A DNA stretch of 64,000 nucleotides from Myxococcales bacterium. Lineage in GTDB: Bacteria > Myxococcota_A > Polyangia > Nannocystales > Nannocystaceae. A program made the translations under genes and the position numbers. Every line of letters begins with the position of its first letter. Positions within the stretch are counted from its first letter, which is position 1. The stretch covers positions 124,001 to 188,000 of the forward strand of contig JACKDU010000004.1 of assembly GCA_020633335.1 (NCBI GenBank). Reading direction: 5' to 3'. Below are positions 16,632-25,423 of the stretch, piece by piece. The notes beneath the pieces were generated by a model, which was not told the origin of the DNA, did no database searches, and worked only from the letters and a program-made list of their open reading frames with translations.

Positions 16632-19361
16632 ATGGACGACCAGCAGAGCGCAGCGGCGAGGAGCCCGGCCGCCGACGAGGATGAGCTCGCGGTCGGCGCG
16701 AGGGTCGGCCGCTACGTCGTCCTCGGTCGCCTCGGCGCCGGCGGCATGGGGGTCGTCTTCGCCGCCCACGATCCCGAGCTCGACCGTCGGATCGCCCTCA
16801 AGCTCCTCCGCGAGGGCGGACGCGACTCGCATGCCCGACACCAGCGCCTCCTCGCCGAGGCCCAGGCGATGGCCCGCCTCGCCCACCCCAACGTCGTCGC
16901 GGTCCACGACGTCGGCGAGCACCGCGGGCGGGTCTTCCTCGCCCTCGAGCTCGTCGACGGCGAGACCCTCGCGTCCTGGTTGACCCGCGAGCACCCGCTC
17001 GCCGAGCGCCTCCGCGTCCTCGTCGACGCCGGCCGCGGGCTCGCGGCGGCCCACGCCCGCGGCCTCGTCCACCGCGACTTCAAGCCCGAGAACGTGATGA
17101 TCGATCGCGAGGCGCGGGTGCGGGTGATGGACTTCGGCCTCGCCCGCGAGGTCGAGCGCGCGCCGGCCCGCGCCGACGAGGAGGCCGCCGCGGCGACGAC
17201 CTCGGCCCTCGGCGCCGATCTGACGCTCACCGGCGCCCTCCTCGGGACCCCGGCCTACATGGCGCCGGAGGTCTTCGCGGGCGCGGCGGCCGACGCCCGC
17301 GCCGACGTCTTCGCCTTCGCGGTCGTCCTCTGGGAGGCGCTCTACGGCGAGCGCCCCTTCGCCGGCGAGAGCCTCGCGCTCCTCGCACGAAATGTCCTTC
17401 AGGACAGGCGAAGACCGCCGCCGCGGGGCGCCCGGGTCCCGGCCTGGCTGCGCGCGGTGGTCGAGCGCGGCCTGGCGATCGATCCGGCGCGCCGCTGGCC
17501 GACGATCGACGCGCTCCTCGGCGCCCTCGCCCGCGGCCGACGCCGCGCCCGCGCCCGCCGCCTCGGCGCCCTCGCCCTCGCGCTCGTCGCCGTCGTCGCC
17601 CTCGCCCTCGGCTGGCGCGGGATCAGCCGCGATCGCGCGCTCGCGACCTGCGCGGCCGAGGGCGCGGCGATCGACACAATCTGGGGCGACGACGCCCGCG
17701 CCCGGGTCGCCGAGGGCCTCCGCGCGACCGGCCTCGCCTACGCGCCGGCGACCGTCGATCGGACGCTCCCGTGGATCGACCGGGCCGCCGCGGCCTGGCG
17801 CGAGACCCGGAGCGAGCTCTGCGTCGCCGCCGAGATCGACGGCGCGCTCGACCCCGAGCTCTACGCGCGCGGCCTCGCCTGCCTCGAGGACCAGCGCCTC
17901 CGCCTCGACGCGCTGGTCGCCGAGCTCGCGGGGGCCGACGCCCAGGTCGTCCAGCGCGCGGTCGCGGCCGCGGCCGCGCTCGCCGAGGTCGGCTCCTGCG
18001 GCGACCCCCTCCGCCTGGGGCGCCTGCCGCGACCGCCCGAGGCCGAGGCCGCCCGCCTCGGCGAGCTCCGGCGCCAGCTCTCGCGCGCGTCGACCCTCCT
18101 CGTCGCGGGCAAGCCCGCGGACGGCCTCCACGCCCTCGAGGGGCTCGACGAGGGCGACGCCTGGCCGCCCCTGGCGATCGCCGCCCGCCTCCTCCGCGGC
18201 CGCCTCGAGGTCGCCGCCGGCCGCTACGACGAGGCCGAGGCCACCCTCGAGTCGACCTACTTCGACGCCGCCGCCGACCGCCTGACGGAGCCCCAGGCGG
18301 ACGCCGCGATCGAGCTGGCGATCCTCGTCGGCTACCGCCAAAACCGCCAGGCCGACGGCGCCCGCTGGGCCCGCCACGCAGCTCTCGCGGTCGACGCGCT
18401 CGGCGAGGGGCAGGCGCTGCGCCGGGCCGATCTCCTCAACAGCGAGGCGATGAGCCGGCAAGCGGCGGGGGCGGCCGCCGAGGCGATCCCCCGCTACCTC
18501 GAGGCGATCGAGCTCCGCGGCGCCGCCCTCGGCCCCGCCCACCCCCGGGTGGCGATCCTCCGCAACAACCTCGCGGTCGCCCAGCGGACGATCGGCGCCT
18601 ACGCGGAGGCGAAGGCGACCCTCGAGGCGGTGCTCGCCACCCTCGAGGAGTCGCTCGGCCCCGGTCACCCGGAGGTCGCGACGATCCTCGACAACCTCGC
18701 CGGGGTCGAGATGACGCTCGGCGAGGGCGCGGCCGCCGAGGCCCGCTACCGCCGCGCCCTCGCGCTCCGCGAGGAGGCGCTCGGCCCGGAGCACCCGATC
18801 GTCGCCCAGAGCCTCACGGGCCTGGGCCTCGCGCTCCGCGAGCGGGGGGCCGACGCCGAGGCCCGCCGCGCGCTCGAGCGGGCGCGGGCGATCTTCGAGG
18901 CCGCCCTCGGGCCCGAGCACCCGGACGTCGCCTACGCCCTCACCAACCTCGCGTCGCTGCCGGTCGAGGCGGGGAGCGAGGCCGCGCGCGCGGCCGCGGC
19001 CGACCTCGCGCGGGCGCAGGCGATCTTCGAGCGCGCCCTCGGCCCCGAGCACCCCTACGTCGCCCTCCCCCTCGCCCGCCTCGCCGAGCTCGCGCTCGCC
19101 GACGGGCGCCCCGAGGACGCGCTCTCCCTCGCCGCGCGGGCGCTCGCCCTGACCCGCGACGGCGGCCTCGATCCCACCGACCAGGCGAGGATCCGCTTCA
19201 TCGACGCGCGGGCGCTGGAAGCCAGCGATCCGGCGCGCGCCGAGGCGCTGGCGGGCGAGGTCGCCGACGAGCTCCGACGCCTGGGCCCCGGCGCCGCCCG
19301 CCTCCTCGCCGAGGTCGAGCGCTGGCGGCGCGAGCGGGCGCTCGAATCACATGACCCTTAG
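16632..19361 (+). CDS. Ser/Thr protein kinase with transmembrane segment and TPR domain
   Basis: This 909-residue protein starts at ATG 16632; the frame is open upstream, but the kinase N-terminus begins here. The kinase domain (about 27-300) is complete: GAGGMG loop, ALKLL lysine, HRDFKPEN (His147), DFG (Asp167) and APE near 211. A single transmembrane segment near residues 310-330 is followed by a sensor or scaffold part with tetratricopeptide repeats of the TPR_12 type (AEARYRRALALREEALGPEHP and similar). It should phosphorylate cytoplasmic targets in response to something bound outside. It is a paralogue of the protein at 50630-53455. A palindrome copy lies in the kinase domain (17393), and the stop is inside another (19349-19368). 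Confidence 0.93.
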   Translation: MDDQQSAAARSPAADEDELAVGARVGRYVVLGRLGAGGMGVVFAAHDPELDRRIALKLLREGGRDSHARHQRLLAEAQAMARLAHPNVVAVHDVGEHRGRVFLALELVDGETLASWLTREHPLAERLRVLVDAGRGLAAAHARGLVHRDFKPENVMIDREARVRVMDFGLAREVERAPARADEEAAAATTSALGADLTLTGALLGTPAYMAPEVFAGAAADARADVFAFAVVLWEALYGERPFAGESLALLARNVLQDRRRPPPRGARVPAWLRAVVERGLAIDPARRWPTIDALLGALARGRRRARARRLGALALALVAVVALALGWRGISRDRALATCAAEGAAIDTIWGDDARARVAEGLRATGLAYAPATVDRTLPWIDRAAAAWRETRSELCVAAEIDGALDPELYARGLACLEDQRLRLDALVAELAGADAQVVQRAVAAAAALAEVGSCGDPLRLGRLPRPPEAEAARLGELRRQLSRASTLLVAGKPADGLHALEGLDEGDAWPPLAIAARLLRGRLEVAAGRYDEAEATLESTYFDAAADRLTEPQADAAIELAILVGYRQNRQADGARWARHAALAVDALGEGQALRRADLLNSEAMSRQAAGAAAEAIPRYLEAIELRGAALGPAHPRVAILRNNLAVAQRTIGAYAEAKATLEAVLATLEESLGPGHPEVATILDNLAGVEMTLGEGAAAEARYRRALALREEALGPEHPIVAQSLTGLGLALRERGADAEARRALERARAIFEAALGPEHPDVAYALTNLASLPVEAGSEAARAAAADLARAQAIFERALGPEHPYVALPLARLAELALADGRPEDALSLAARALALTRDGGLDPTDQARIRFIDARALEASDPARAEALAGEVADELRRLGPGAARLLAEVERWRRERALESHDP
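17391..17408. repeat. Dispersed palindrome copy 3 (TGTCC-TTCA-GGACA)
   Basis: The core at 17393-17406 lies in the kinase domain and codes for NVLQDR with AAT, CTT and AGG codons, then CGA, all rare here. The paralogue at 50630 encodes the matching stretch with GC-ending codons and without the palindrome. Confidence 0.6.
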
Positions 19362-19368
19362 GTCATGT
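19349..19368. repeat. Dispersed palindrome copy 4 holding two overlapping stop codons
   Basis: ACATGACC-CTTA-GGTCATGT is a perfect 8-bp stem with a 4-base loop. The forward kinase gene ends with TAG at 19359-19361 and the reverse MurE-like gene ends with TAA at 19360-19358, so both stops fall in or beside the loop. It may also terminate transcription from both sides. Confidence 0.6.
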
Positions 19369-20611
19369 CCAAATCACCCGCGCGATCGAGCCCGAGGAGC
19401 TCGCGGGCGACCGCCCGATCCGAGAAGGGGATCGTCCGGCCGCCGATCGTCTGGGTCGCCTCGTGGCCCTTGCCGGCGAGCAGCACGAGGTCGCCCGCGC
19501 CAGCGCCGGCCAGGCCCGCGGCGATCGCCGCCCGCCGATCGATCACCACCTCGACCGCCGCCCGCCCGCCGCGCCGCGCCCCCGCGGCCAGGGCCGCGGC
19601 GATCGCCCGCGGATCCTCGTCGCGAGGGTTGTCGCTGGTGACGATCACCCGATCGGCGACGAGGCCAACAGCCTCACCCATCGGCCCCCGCTTGCCGGGA
19701 TCGGTCCCACCGCCCGCGCCGACGACGACGATGAGGCGCCCCTCGCCGACCAGGCGGCGGGCGTCGGCGGCGACCCGCGCGAGCGCGTCGGCGGTGTGGG
19801 CGTAGTCGACGACGACGATCGGCGCGCGGGCGACGACCTCAAAGCGCCCGGGGAGCGGCGGCGCGGCGGCGATCCCCGCCCGCACGAGCTCGCCCGGGAT
19901 CCCGGCCGCCAGCGCGGCCCCGGCGGCCGCCAGCGCGTCCTCGGCGAAGACCTCGCCGATCATCGTGATCTCGAGCGCGCCGCCGAGCGACGCCGCCAGG
20001 CGCGAGGGCGCGAGGGCGATCCGGGTGCCGGCGAGCGAGCTCGTGATCGCCGCGGGCGCCAGCGCGGGCGATCGCAGCGCGGGCCCGCGACTCGGGCTCG
20101 CGTACCAGAGCCGCTCGACGTCGGCGGGGATCACCTGATCGAGGAGCTCGCTCACCGGATCGGCGGCGTTGAGCACCGCCGTCCGCCCGGGCCCGAGGTG
20201 AATGAAGAGCTGGGCCTTGCTCGCCAGGTAGTGCTCGTAGGAGCCGTGGGTGTGGAGGTGATCCTCGGCGAGGTTGGTGAAGACGCCGACGTCGAAGCGC
20301 CAGCGGCGGGCGTGGCCGCGGGCGAGCGCCATGCTCGTCACCTCGATCGCCGCCCGCCGGCAGCCGCGGCGCTGGGCCTCCTCGGCGAGCGCGAGGAAGG
20401 CGTCCCAGTCCGCAGGGCGCGGCGCCGGCGCGCCGCCGATCGCGTAGCCGACCGTGGTCGCGCTGAGCACCGGGTGCCCGTCGGCCCCGAGCGCCGCGGC
20501 GACCAGCGCGGTCGTCGTGCTCTTCCCCTTGGTCCCGGTGACGCCGACGCTCACCCAGGGCGCCGCCCAGGGGAACGCCGGCGCGACCGGCCGCTCGTTG
20601 CCGGCGATCAT
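19358..20611 (-). CDS. MurE-like Mur ligase without the N-terminal UDP-binding domain
   Basis: This 417-residue protein belongs to the Mur ligase family. The ATP loop is GTKGKSTTT (residues about 24-32), the central domain has EVTSMALARG and NLAEDHLHTHGSYEHY, and the lysine that is usually carbamylated is in SKAQLF. The C-terminal domain has TSDNPRDEDP; the DNPR form is the one MurE enzymes use to select meso-diaminopimelate. The usual first domain of MurE (about 90 residues) is absent: upstream codons look non-coding, and ATG 20611 is the best start. It may be a divergent MurE or a MurE-like ligase for another acceptor. It is divergent from pfkA. Confidence 0.82.
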   Translation of the reverse strand: MIAGNERPVAPAFPWAAPWVSVGVTGTKGKSTTTALVAAALGADGHPVLSATTVGYAIGGAPAPRPADWDAFLALAEEAQRRGCRRAAIEVTSMALARGHARRWRFDVGVFTNLAEDHLHTHGSYEHYLASKAQLFIHLGPGRTAVLNAADPVSELLDQVIPADVERLWYASPSRGPALRSPALAPAAITSSLAGTRIALAPSRLAASLGGALEITMIGEVFAEDALAAAGAALAAGIPGELVRAGIAAAPPLPGRFEVVARAPIVVVDYAHTADALARVAADARRLVGEGRLIVVVGAGGGTDPGKRGPMGEAVGLVADRVIVTSDNPRDEDPRAIAAALAAGARRGGRAAVEVVIDRRAAIAAGLAGAGAGDLVLLAGKGHEATQTIGGRTIPFSDRAVARELLGLDRAGDLDMT

Positions 20612-20764
20612 CGCCCGCGAGGATCGACACGCGAGGTCGCCGCGGTCAAGCGCCGGTCCGCATTCTCCGACGCGCTCCGCCCGCAAATACGACCTCGCCC
20701 ACAGCGCCGACGCCAGAGAGGTGACGCGGCCGCCGAAGCGGGCTAGCGTGCCCGGACCACGACC

Positions 20765-21919
20765 ATGGCCGAGACCTCCAGCGTAGGGATCCTTACCAGC
20801 GGCGGCGACGCGCCGGGGATGAACGCGGCCGTCCGCGCCGCCTTCCGCTCGCTCAAGATGCGCGAGCCGGAGCGCGAGCTCCTCTTCTTCCGCGAGGGCT
20901 TCCGCGGCCTCGCGCGCCGCCTCGACTCCTCCTCCGATCGCAACGTCGATCGCCGGGCGGTCCGCGACATCATCCACCGCGGCGGCACCTTCCTCGGGAC
21001 CGGCCGGGTCCCCGAGCTCCGCCAGCCCGAGGGCGAGCCCGCCGATCTCGAGGAGCGCCTCGCCGCCCGCGAGGCCTTCCTCCGGGTCGCGGTCGCCAAC
21101 CTCTACCAGATGAACGTCCGCAACCTCATCGTGATCGGCGGCGACGGCTCCTTCCGCGGCGCCAAGCTGATCGCCGACACCTTCCGGGCGACCTTCCCGC
21201 GCCGCCACTTCTCGGTGGTCGGGATCCCGGCGTCGATCGACAACGACATCCACGGCACCCAGTACTCGATCGGCTTCGACTCGGCGCTCAACAACGTCGT
21301 CGACGCGATCCGCAAGATCCGCGACACGGTCGAGTCGCACAAGCGGGCGATCATCCTCGAGGTGATGGGCAACACCTCGGGCTGGCTGGCGCTGCAGTCG
21401 GCGGTCGCCGGCGGCGCGGCGGTGGTCGCGATCCCCGAGTCGCCGTCGAGCTACGATCACGAGGCGATCGTCCGCCGCCTCTCCGCCGGCGTCCGCCGCG
21501 ACTACCGCTACTTCATCATCGTCGTCGCCGAGGGGGTCCACAAGCGCGCCGGCGCCGACTGGTCGCAGCGCCTCGCCGAGCGGATCGAGGGCGACCCGGT
21601 GATCCGCGAGGCGCTCGGCGGGCCGATGGAGGTGCGGATCAACTCGGTCGGCCACCTCGCCCGCGGCGGCTCCCCGAGCGCCCTCGACAACACCCTCGCC
21701 GGCCTCCTCGGCTCGGCCGCCGCCGACGTGATCCAGCTCGGTCATGTCCCCGGCGAGGCGCCGATCGAGGGCGACGTCGTCGTCGGCTGCCGCGGCCCCT
21801 ACGCGATCGCCACGCCGCTGACCGAGGTGATCGAGCACTCGCCGCGCCTGGTCACCGAGGAGAGCCCGCTCTTCCAGCTCTCGCAGAAGCTGATGCTCCA
21901 GGACGAGCAGCCCTTCTAG
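20765..21919 (+). CDS. pfkA: 6-phosphofructokinase
   Basis: This 384-residue PfkA-family enzyme phosphorylates fructose 6-phosphate in glycolysis. Motifs are TSGGDAPGMN, GGDGS (Gly where PPi-dependent forms have Asp, which favours ATP), PASIDNDI with the catalytic Asp, MGNTSGWLA, and AEGVHKRAG. It is longer than the 320-residue E. coli enzyme. PASIDND differs from the usual PGTIDND at two positions. The stop codon TAG (21917-21919) is made from the TA target dinucleotide plus the first base of a likely miniature inverted-repeat element, so the present C-terminus (DEQPF) may be set by that insertion. Confidence 0.9.
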   Translation: MAETSSVGILTSGGDAPGMNAAVRAAFRSLKMREPERELLFFREGFRGLARRLDSSSDRNVDRRAVRDIIHRGGTFLGTGRVPELRQPEGEPADLEERLAAREAFLRVAVANLYQMNVRNLIVIGGDGSFRGAKLIADTFRATFPRRHFSVVGIPASIDNDIHGTQYSIGFDSALNNVVDAIRKIRDTVESHKRAIILEVMGNTSGWLALQSAVAGGAAVVAIPESPSSYDHEAIVRRLSAGVRRDYRYFIIVVAEGVHKRAGADWSQRLAERIEGDPVIREALGGPMEVRINSVGHLARGGSPSALDNTLAGLLGSAAADVIQLGHVPGEAPIEGDVVVGCRGPYAIATPLTEVIEHSPRLVTEESPLFQLSQKLMLQDEQPF

Positions 21920-22078
21920 TGCCGCGACCGCGACGTATCGACCCACCTCGCTTGGTCTCGCCGCCGCTGGCGTTGTTGCTCGTCGGTTACAGATGCCCGA
22001 TCTGCGCCCTCCTCGCGCCTAGCCAGCGACGACGATCCCGGCGCGAGGTGGGTCGATACGTCGCGGTCGAGGCACTAG
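21916..22078. mobile_element. Probable MITE of the IS630/Tc1-mariner type
   Basis: Two 36-base terminal inverted repeats (21916-21951 and 22043-22078) differ at one base. The arms keep pairing imperfectly for about 20 further bases, leaving a loop of some 50 bases. The ends read TAGTGCC ... GGCACTA, that is GTGCC/GGCAC bounded by TA on each side, as expected for TA-targeting IS630/mariner elements. There is no ORF inside. The left TA plus G forms the stop codon of pfkA. Copy number elsewhere is unknown; I see only one copy in this window. Confidence 0.7.
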
Positions 22079-22136
22079 CAGTGCAAGCGCGGGCGCGGGC
22101 GCGACGCGAGTTCACCGCGCCCGGCCCGGCGCCGGC

Positions 22137-23000
22137 CTACTTCCCGCTCGGGATCGGCCCGCTGCAGCTCGAGGTCTGGTTGCAGTCGTCGCCGATGAGC
22201 CCGGTCCGCCCGCACATCCCGTGCCCGCTCGGCGAGCCGCTGCGCCGACAATCGTTGGTGTCGAGGGTGATCCGGACGCAGTCGCAGCGGGCCCAGAAGC
22301 GCTCGCCGCTGGTGCCCTCATCCGTGTGATAGGAGACGATCCAAGCGGTCTCGACCAGGAGATCGCCGCCGGCGACCAGGTGCGACGCGCCGCCGAGGTC
22401 GACGACCTCGACCTCGTCACCGACGACCGCGCGCTCGGTCGACACGAAGGACGGCGGCGCGCCGTCCCAGGCGTCGTTGCCGAAGTAGTCGACGTCCATC
22501 GTCGGCACGAAGATCATCGGCTGGACGAACACGTCCCCACACTCGAAGCCGCCAGCGATCGCCACGACGTGGGCCGCGTCCTCGTCGCTCCCGCCGCGCG
22601 CGAGCACTCCCTCCGCGAGGAGCACGTCGAGGTCGAGGTCGAGGCTCGCGGCCTCCGCCTTGAGGGTCGCCAGGGAGACCTCGTAGTCGCCCCCTTCGGC
22701 CGCGTTCAACGCCGCCACGCTGCGTACGCGCTCGGCGAGCGCGGGCTCGCTGGCGACGCCCAAGAGCCCGTCGCGGAGGAGGTCGAGCTCGACGCCGAGG
22801 CCGTCGTCGCTGGCGGTCGGCGCGAGGGTGAGATCGACGCCAGGATCGGCGACGGCCGGCGAGCGCGGACGGTCCGCGGCCGTGTCCGTCTCCGGGGCGA
22901 CGTCGCAGGCGAGGGCGAGGAGGGTGATCGCCGCCGCCGCGAGCGCGGCGACGGGGGTGGAGCCAGAGGAGGTGCGTGGGTGATTCGCCGAGAGGGCCAT
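22137..23000 (-). CDS. Cys-containing envelope lipoprotein, function unknown
   Basis: I start at ATG 23000, giving 287 residues and a signal peptide with lipobox LALAC (Cys near residue 28); the frame upstream is not coding in character. The mature protein has an acidic helical N-terminal half and a beta-rich C-terminal half with six Cys residues (FECGD, ARCDCVRI, NDCRR, MCGRTG, DDCNQ, SSCSG region), likely disulphide-bonded. No family is recognised. Its 3' end is about 58 bases from the MITE, and it is divergent from the lipoprotein methyltransferase at 23234. Confidence 0.72.
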   Translation of the reverse strand: MALSANHPRTSSGSTPVAALAAAAITLLALACDVAPETDTAADRPRSPAVADPGVDLTLAPTASDDGLGVELDLLRDGLLGVASEPALAERVRSVAALNAAEGGDYEVSLATLKAEAASLDLDLDVLLAEGVLARGGSDEDAAHVVAIAGGFECGDVFVQPMIFVPTMDVDYFGNDAWDGAPPSFVSTERAVVGDEVEVVDLGGASHLVAGGDLLVETAWIVSYHTDEGTSGERFWARCDCVRITLDTNDCRRSGSPSGHGMCGRTGLIGDDCNQTSSCSGPIPSGK

Positions 23001-23097
23001 GCGGGGTCGTCGAAGCAAGCGGCGCACCTCCTCGACGACGCGGGTATCCCCTGTGATTCCAACGGATTGCCGCGGGCGGCGGCGACGCGTCGCAGGA

Positions 23098-23132
23098 GTG
23101 TCCCGGGCGATCGTCGCGGCTCGGCGGGACAC
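23098..23132. promoter_or_regulatory. Inverted repeat in a divergent promoter region
   Basis: GTGTCCCG (23098-23105) and CGGGACAC (23125-23132) are perfect inverted arms 19 bases apart. They lie between the divergent lipoprotein (start 23000) and methyltransferase (start 23234) genes. The position fits an operator, but no cognate regulator is adjacent. Confidence 0.3.
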
Positions 23133-23233
23133 CGACCCCAGCGCGGCGGCGCGCCGCGTGAGCGACTCTACGGTGACCGAGACGCCGACGATCGGGCACA
23201 CTGCGCGTCGCTCCGCCGACCGCCGCGCGCCCC

Positions 23234-24115
23234 ATGCACCTCCGCGCCCGTAGCCGCGCCCTCGTGGCGCTGACCCTCGCACTCGCCGCACCCTCGGCCT
23301 GTCGACCAGCGCCGACCAGCCCGCCGGCGGTCGCCGACGCGTCGCCGCGACCGAAGTTGGCGCCTGCCGACCCGCCCGTCGCCGACCCGCCCGCGCCCGA
23401 CGACCCGCCGCCGGGCGAGCCCACGCCGCCGCCTCCGCCTCCGCCGGTCCACGTCGACCCGTCGATCAACGACCACTACCGCGAGCGCCCGCGGGCGAGC
23501 TACTGGCAGGGTCGCCTCGAGCGCGACGGCCGCGAGGTCTACGCCCGCCGCCAGGCGATCCTCGCCGAGCTCGACCTCCGCGAGGGGATGGTCGTCGCCG
23601 ACATCGGCGCCGGCACCGGCCTCTTCACCCTCCTCTTCGCCCGCGCCGTCGGTCCTTCGGGACAGGTCTATGCGGTCGACCTGATGGCGAATTTCCGCGA
23701 GCACGTCGCCCGCCGCAGCCGCAAGGCCGGCCTCACGAACGTCACCACCGTCGCCGCCACCGCCTCCTCCTGCGGCCTCGCGCCCGCGTCGATCGACCTC
23801 GCCTTCCTCTCCGACGTCTACCACCACATCGAAGAGCCGACGCCCTACCTCGCGTCGATCCGGGCGGCCCTGCGCCCCGGGGGCGTCCTCGTGCTCATCG
23901 ACTTCAAGCGGATCCCCGGGGTCAGCGATCCGTGGATCCTCAGCCACGTCCGCGCCGGTCGCGAGGTCGTCCTCGCCGAGCTCTCCGCCGCGGGCTTCGA
24001 GCTCATCGACGCCCCGGCGATCCTCGAGGAGAACTACTTCCTCCGCCTCCGCGTCCGCGACGGCCGCGAGAACGCCGCTCCGACCGGGCCCGCGCCCGAC
24101 CGCGCCGGCGAGTGA
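23234..24115 (+). CDS. Class I SAM methyltransferase with lipoprotein signal and Pro-rich stalk
   Basis: This 293-residue protein has a signal peptide ending in APSAC (Cys near 23), a Pro/Ala/Asp-rich stalk to about residue 75 with a run of seven Pro, and a class I methyltransferase domain. Motif I is VADIGAGTGLFT, the motif II acidic residue is in VYAVDLM, and post-motif blocks are LSDVYHHIEEP and ALRPGGVLVLIDFK. The domain is that of small-molecule methyltransferases. A lipoprotein signal in front of it would place the enzyme in the periplasm, where SAM is not normally found, so either it is exported and binds something else or the signal is not used. A near copy of the palindrome (23651-23664) is inside the gene. 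Confidence 0.83.
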   Translation: MHLRARSRALVALTLALAAPSACRPAPTSPPAVADASPRPKLAPADPPVADPPAPDDPPPGEPTPPPPPPPVHVDPSINDHYRERPRASYWQGRLERDGREVYARRQAILAELDLREGMVVADIGAGTGLFTLLFARAVGPSGQVYAVDLMANFREHVARRSRKAGLTNVTTVAATASSCGLAPASIDLAFLSDVYHHIEEPTPYLASIRAALRPGGVLVLIDFKRIPGVSDPWILSHVRAGREVVLAELSAAGFELIDAPAILEENYFLRLRVRDGRENAAPTGPAPDRAGE

Positions 24116-24196
24116 GCGCGCCGCCGCGGCGAAGGGCGTCCCCGCGCCTTGCGCGAGCGCGGGGGGAGGGCGACAATTGGCGACCCGAGACCGCCG

Positions 24197-25423
24197 ATGC
24201 CGACGCTCCCCCGCGAATTCACCGAGCTCATTGACGACGCCATCCTCCCCCTCGACGACGAGTCCGCCGAGCCCCTCGACGAGCTCTCCGCCGCCGAGCT
24301 CGCGCTCGTCAGCGACCGGGCCGTGAACCTCCTCGGCGAGGGCTGGGGGACCCACCTCGTCCGCCTCGGCGTCGACAAGGCGACGATCCCGGCGCCGATC
24401 TCGGCCGCCGAGCTCCGGGCCTCCGCGAGCTTCGCGGCGATCAGCGGCGGCGGGCGGACCCTGCCGGCCGCCGACGCCGACGCCGACGAGCTCCGCCTCT
24501 GGCAGCACGCGATCCAGGCGATCGCCGGCCGGGTCGCCGGCGCCCCGAAGGCGCTCGCGCTCCCCCGCTGGGGCGCCGACGGCTGGTACGGCGGCGAGAC
24601 CCGCGACGCGGTCGCCGCCCTCCAGGTCTGGAAGAACCTGCCCTCCGAGACAGGTCAGCTCGACGCCGCGACGGCGACGGCGATCGCCGAGACCCTCGAC
24701 GCTCACCCGCCCCCGGACATCTTCGCCCGACCGACCGTCATCGCCCACCTCGTCGGCCAGGTGAAGGGGCCGACGCCGAGCGCGGTCCAGCGGATCGTCG
24801 CGATCGCCCGCGGGATCGCCGAGGCGACCGAGGATCCCTTCACCGTCGAGGTCCAGGGCCGGACCTACTCCTACAAGGCCGATCACTTCGGGGTCCCGCC
24901 GGCCTTCATCGGCCTCCTGCGCGCCCCCGGCGGCGTCGCCTACAGCCTCCGCGAGGGCGTCGAGTTCTGGAAGTGCAACATCTTTGGCGGCACCGTCCTC
25001 TCGCTCGCCGAGGTCCCGGTGCCGACCCACCGCGTCGGCAAGTTCCGCCACTTCCCGCGGGCCGAGCGCTTCGGCGACGCGCTCGCCCGCTCGCGCGGCT
25101 GGACGATGGTCCGCCACCTCGATCACCGCGACCCCCAAAACCCCGAGATCGCGATCCGCGGCGACGCCCAGAACGAGGAGATCCGCGCGCTCCTCGCCGA
25201 GATCCGCCCCGGCGACCTCTTCTTCGCCGACAACCCGGGCCCGCCGGGCTCCGACGGTGGCCACACCCGGGTCTGCGTCGAGGCGGCCGCCGCGGACGAC
25301 TCCGACGTCGCCCCCCTCTTCGCCCAGGCCCGCCACTCGGCGGCCTGCGTCCAGCACGACGGGATGATGCGGGTCGGCTTTGGCCGCCAGATCCAGTTCT
25401 GGCTGGTCCGCTACACCGGCTAG
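24197..25423 (+). CDS. Peptidoglycan-binding domain plus CHAP/NlpC-like cysteine hydrolase
   Basis: This 408-residue protein starts at ATG 24197. Residues about 120-165 form a PG_binding_1-type domain (WGADGWYGGETRDAVAALQVWK then GQLDAATATAI). The C-terminal 170 residues look like a papain-like amidase: EFWKCNIFGG supplies the likely nucleophile Cys, and GDLFFADNPG followed by GGHTRVCVE supplies the His. This order (Cys, then D-x-FF, then GGH) fits CHAP/NlpC-P60 hydrolases that cut peptidoglycan cross-links or stem peptides. No signal peptide is visible, so export by a special route, or a role on imported fragments, is possible. The domain assignment is by motif, with moderate certainty. Confidence 0.68.
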   Translation: MPTLPREFTELIDDAILPLDDESAEPLDELSAAELALVSDRAVNLLGEGWGTHLVRLGVDKATIPAPISAAELRASASFAAISGGGRTLPAADADADELRLWQHAIQAIAGRVAGAPKALALPRWGADGWYGGETRDAVAALQVWKNLPSETGQLDAATATAIAETLDAHPPPDIFARPTVIAHLVGQVKGPTPSAVQRIVAIARGIAEATEDPFTVEVQGRTYSYKADHFGVPPAFIGLLRAPGGVAYSLREGVEFWKCNIFGGTVLSLAEVPVPTHRVGKFRHFPRAERFGDALARSRGWTMVRHLDHRDPQNPEIAIRGDAQNEEIRALLAEIRPGDLFFADNPGPPGSDGGHTRVCVEAAAADDSDVAPLFAQARHSAACVQHDGMMRVGFGRQIQFWLVRYTG

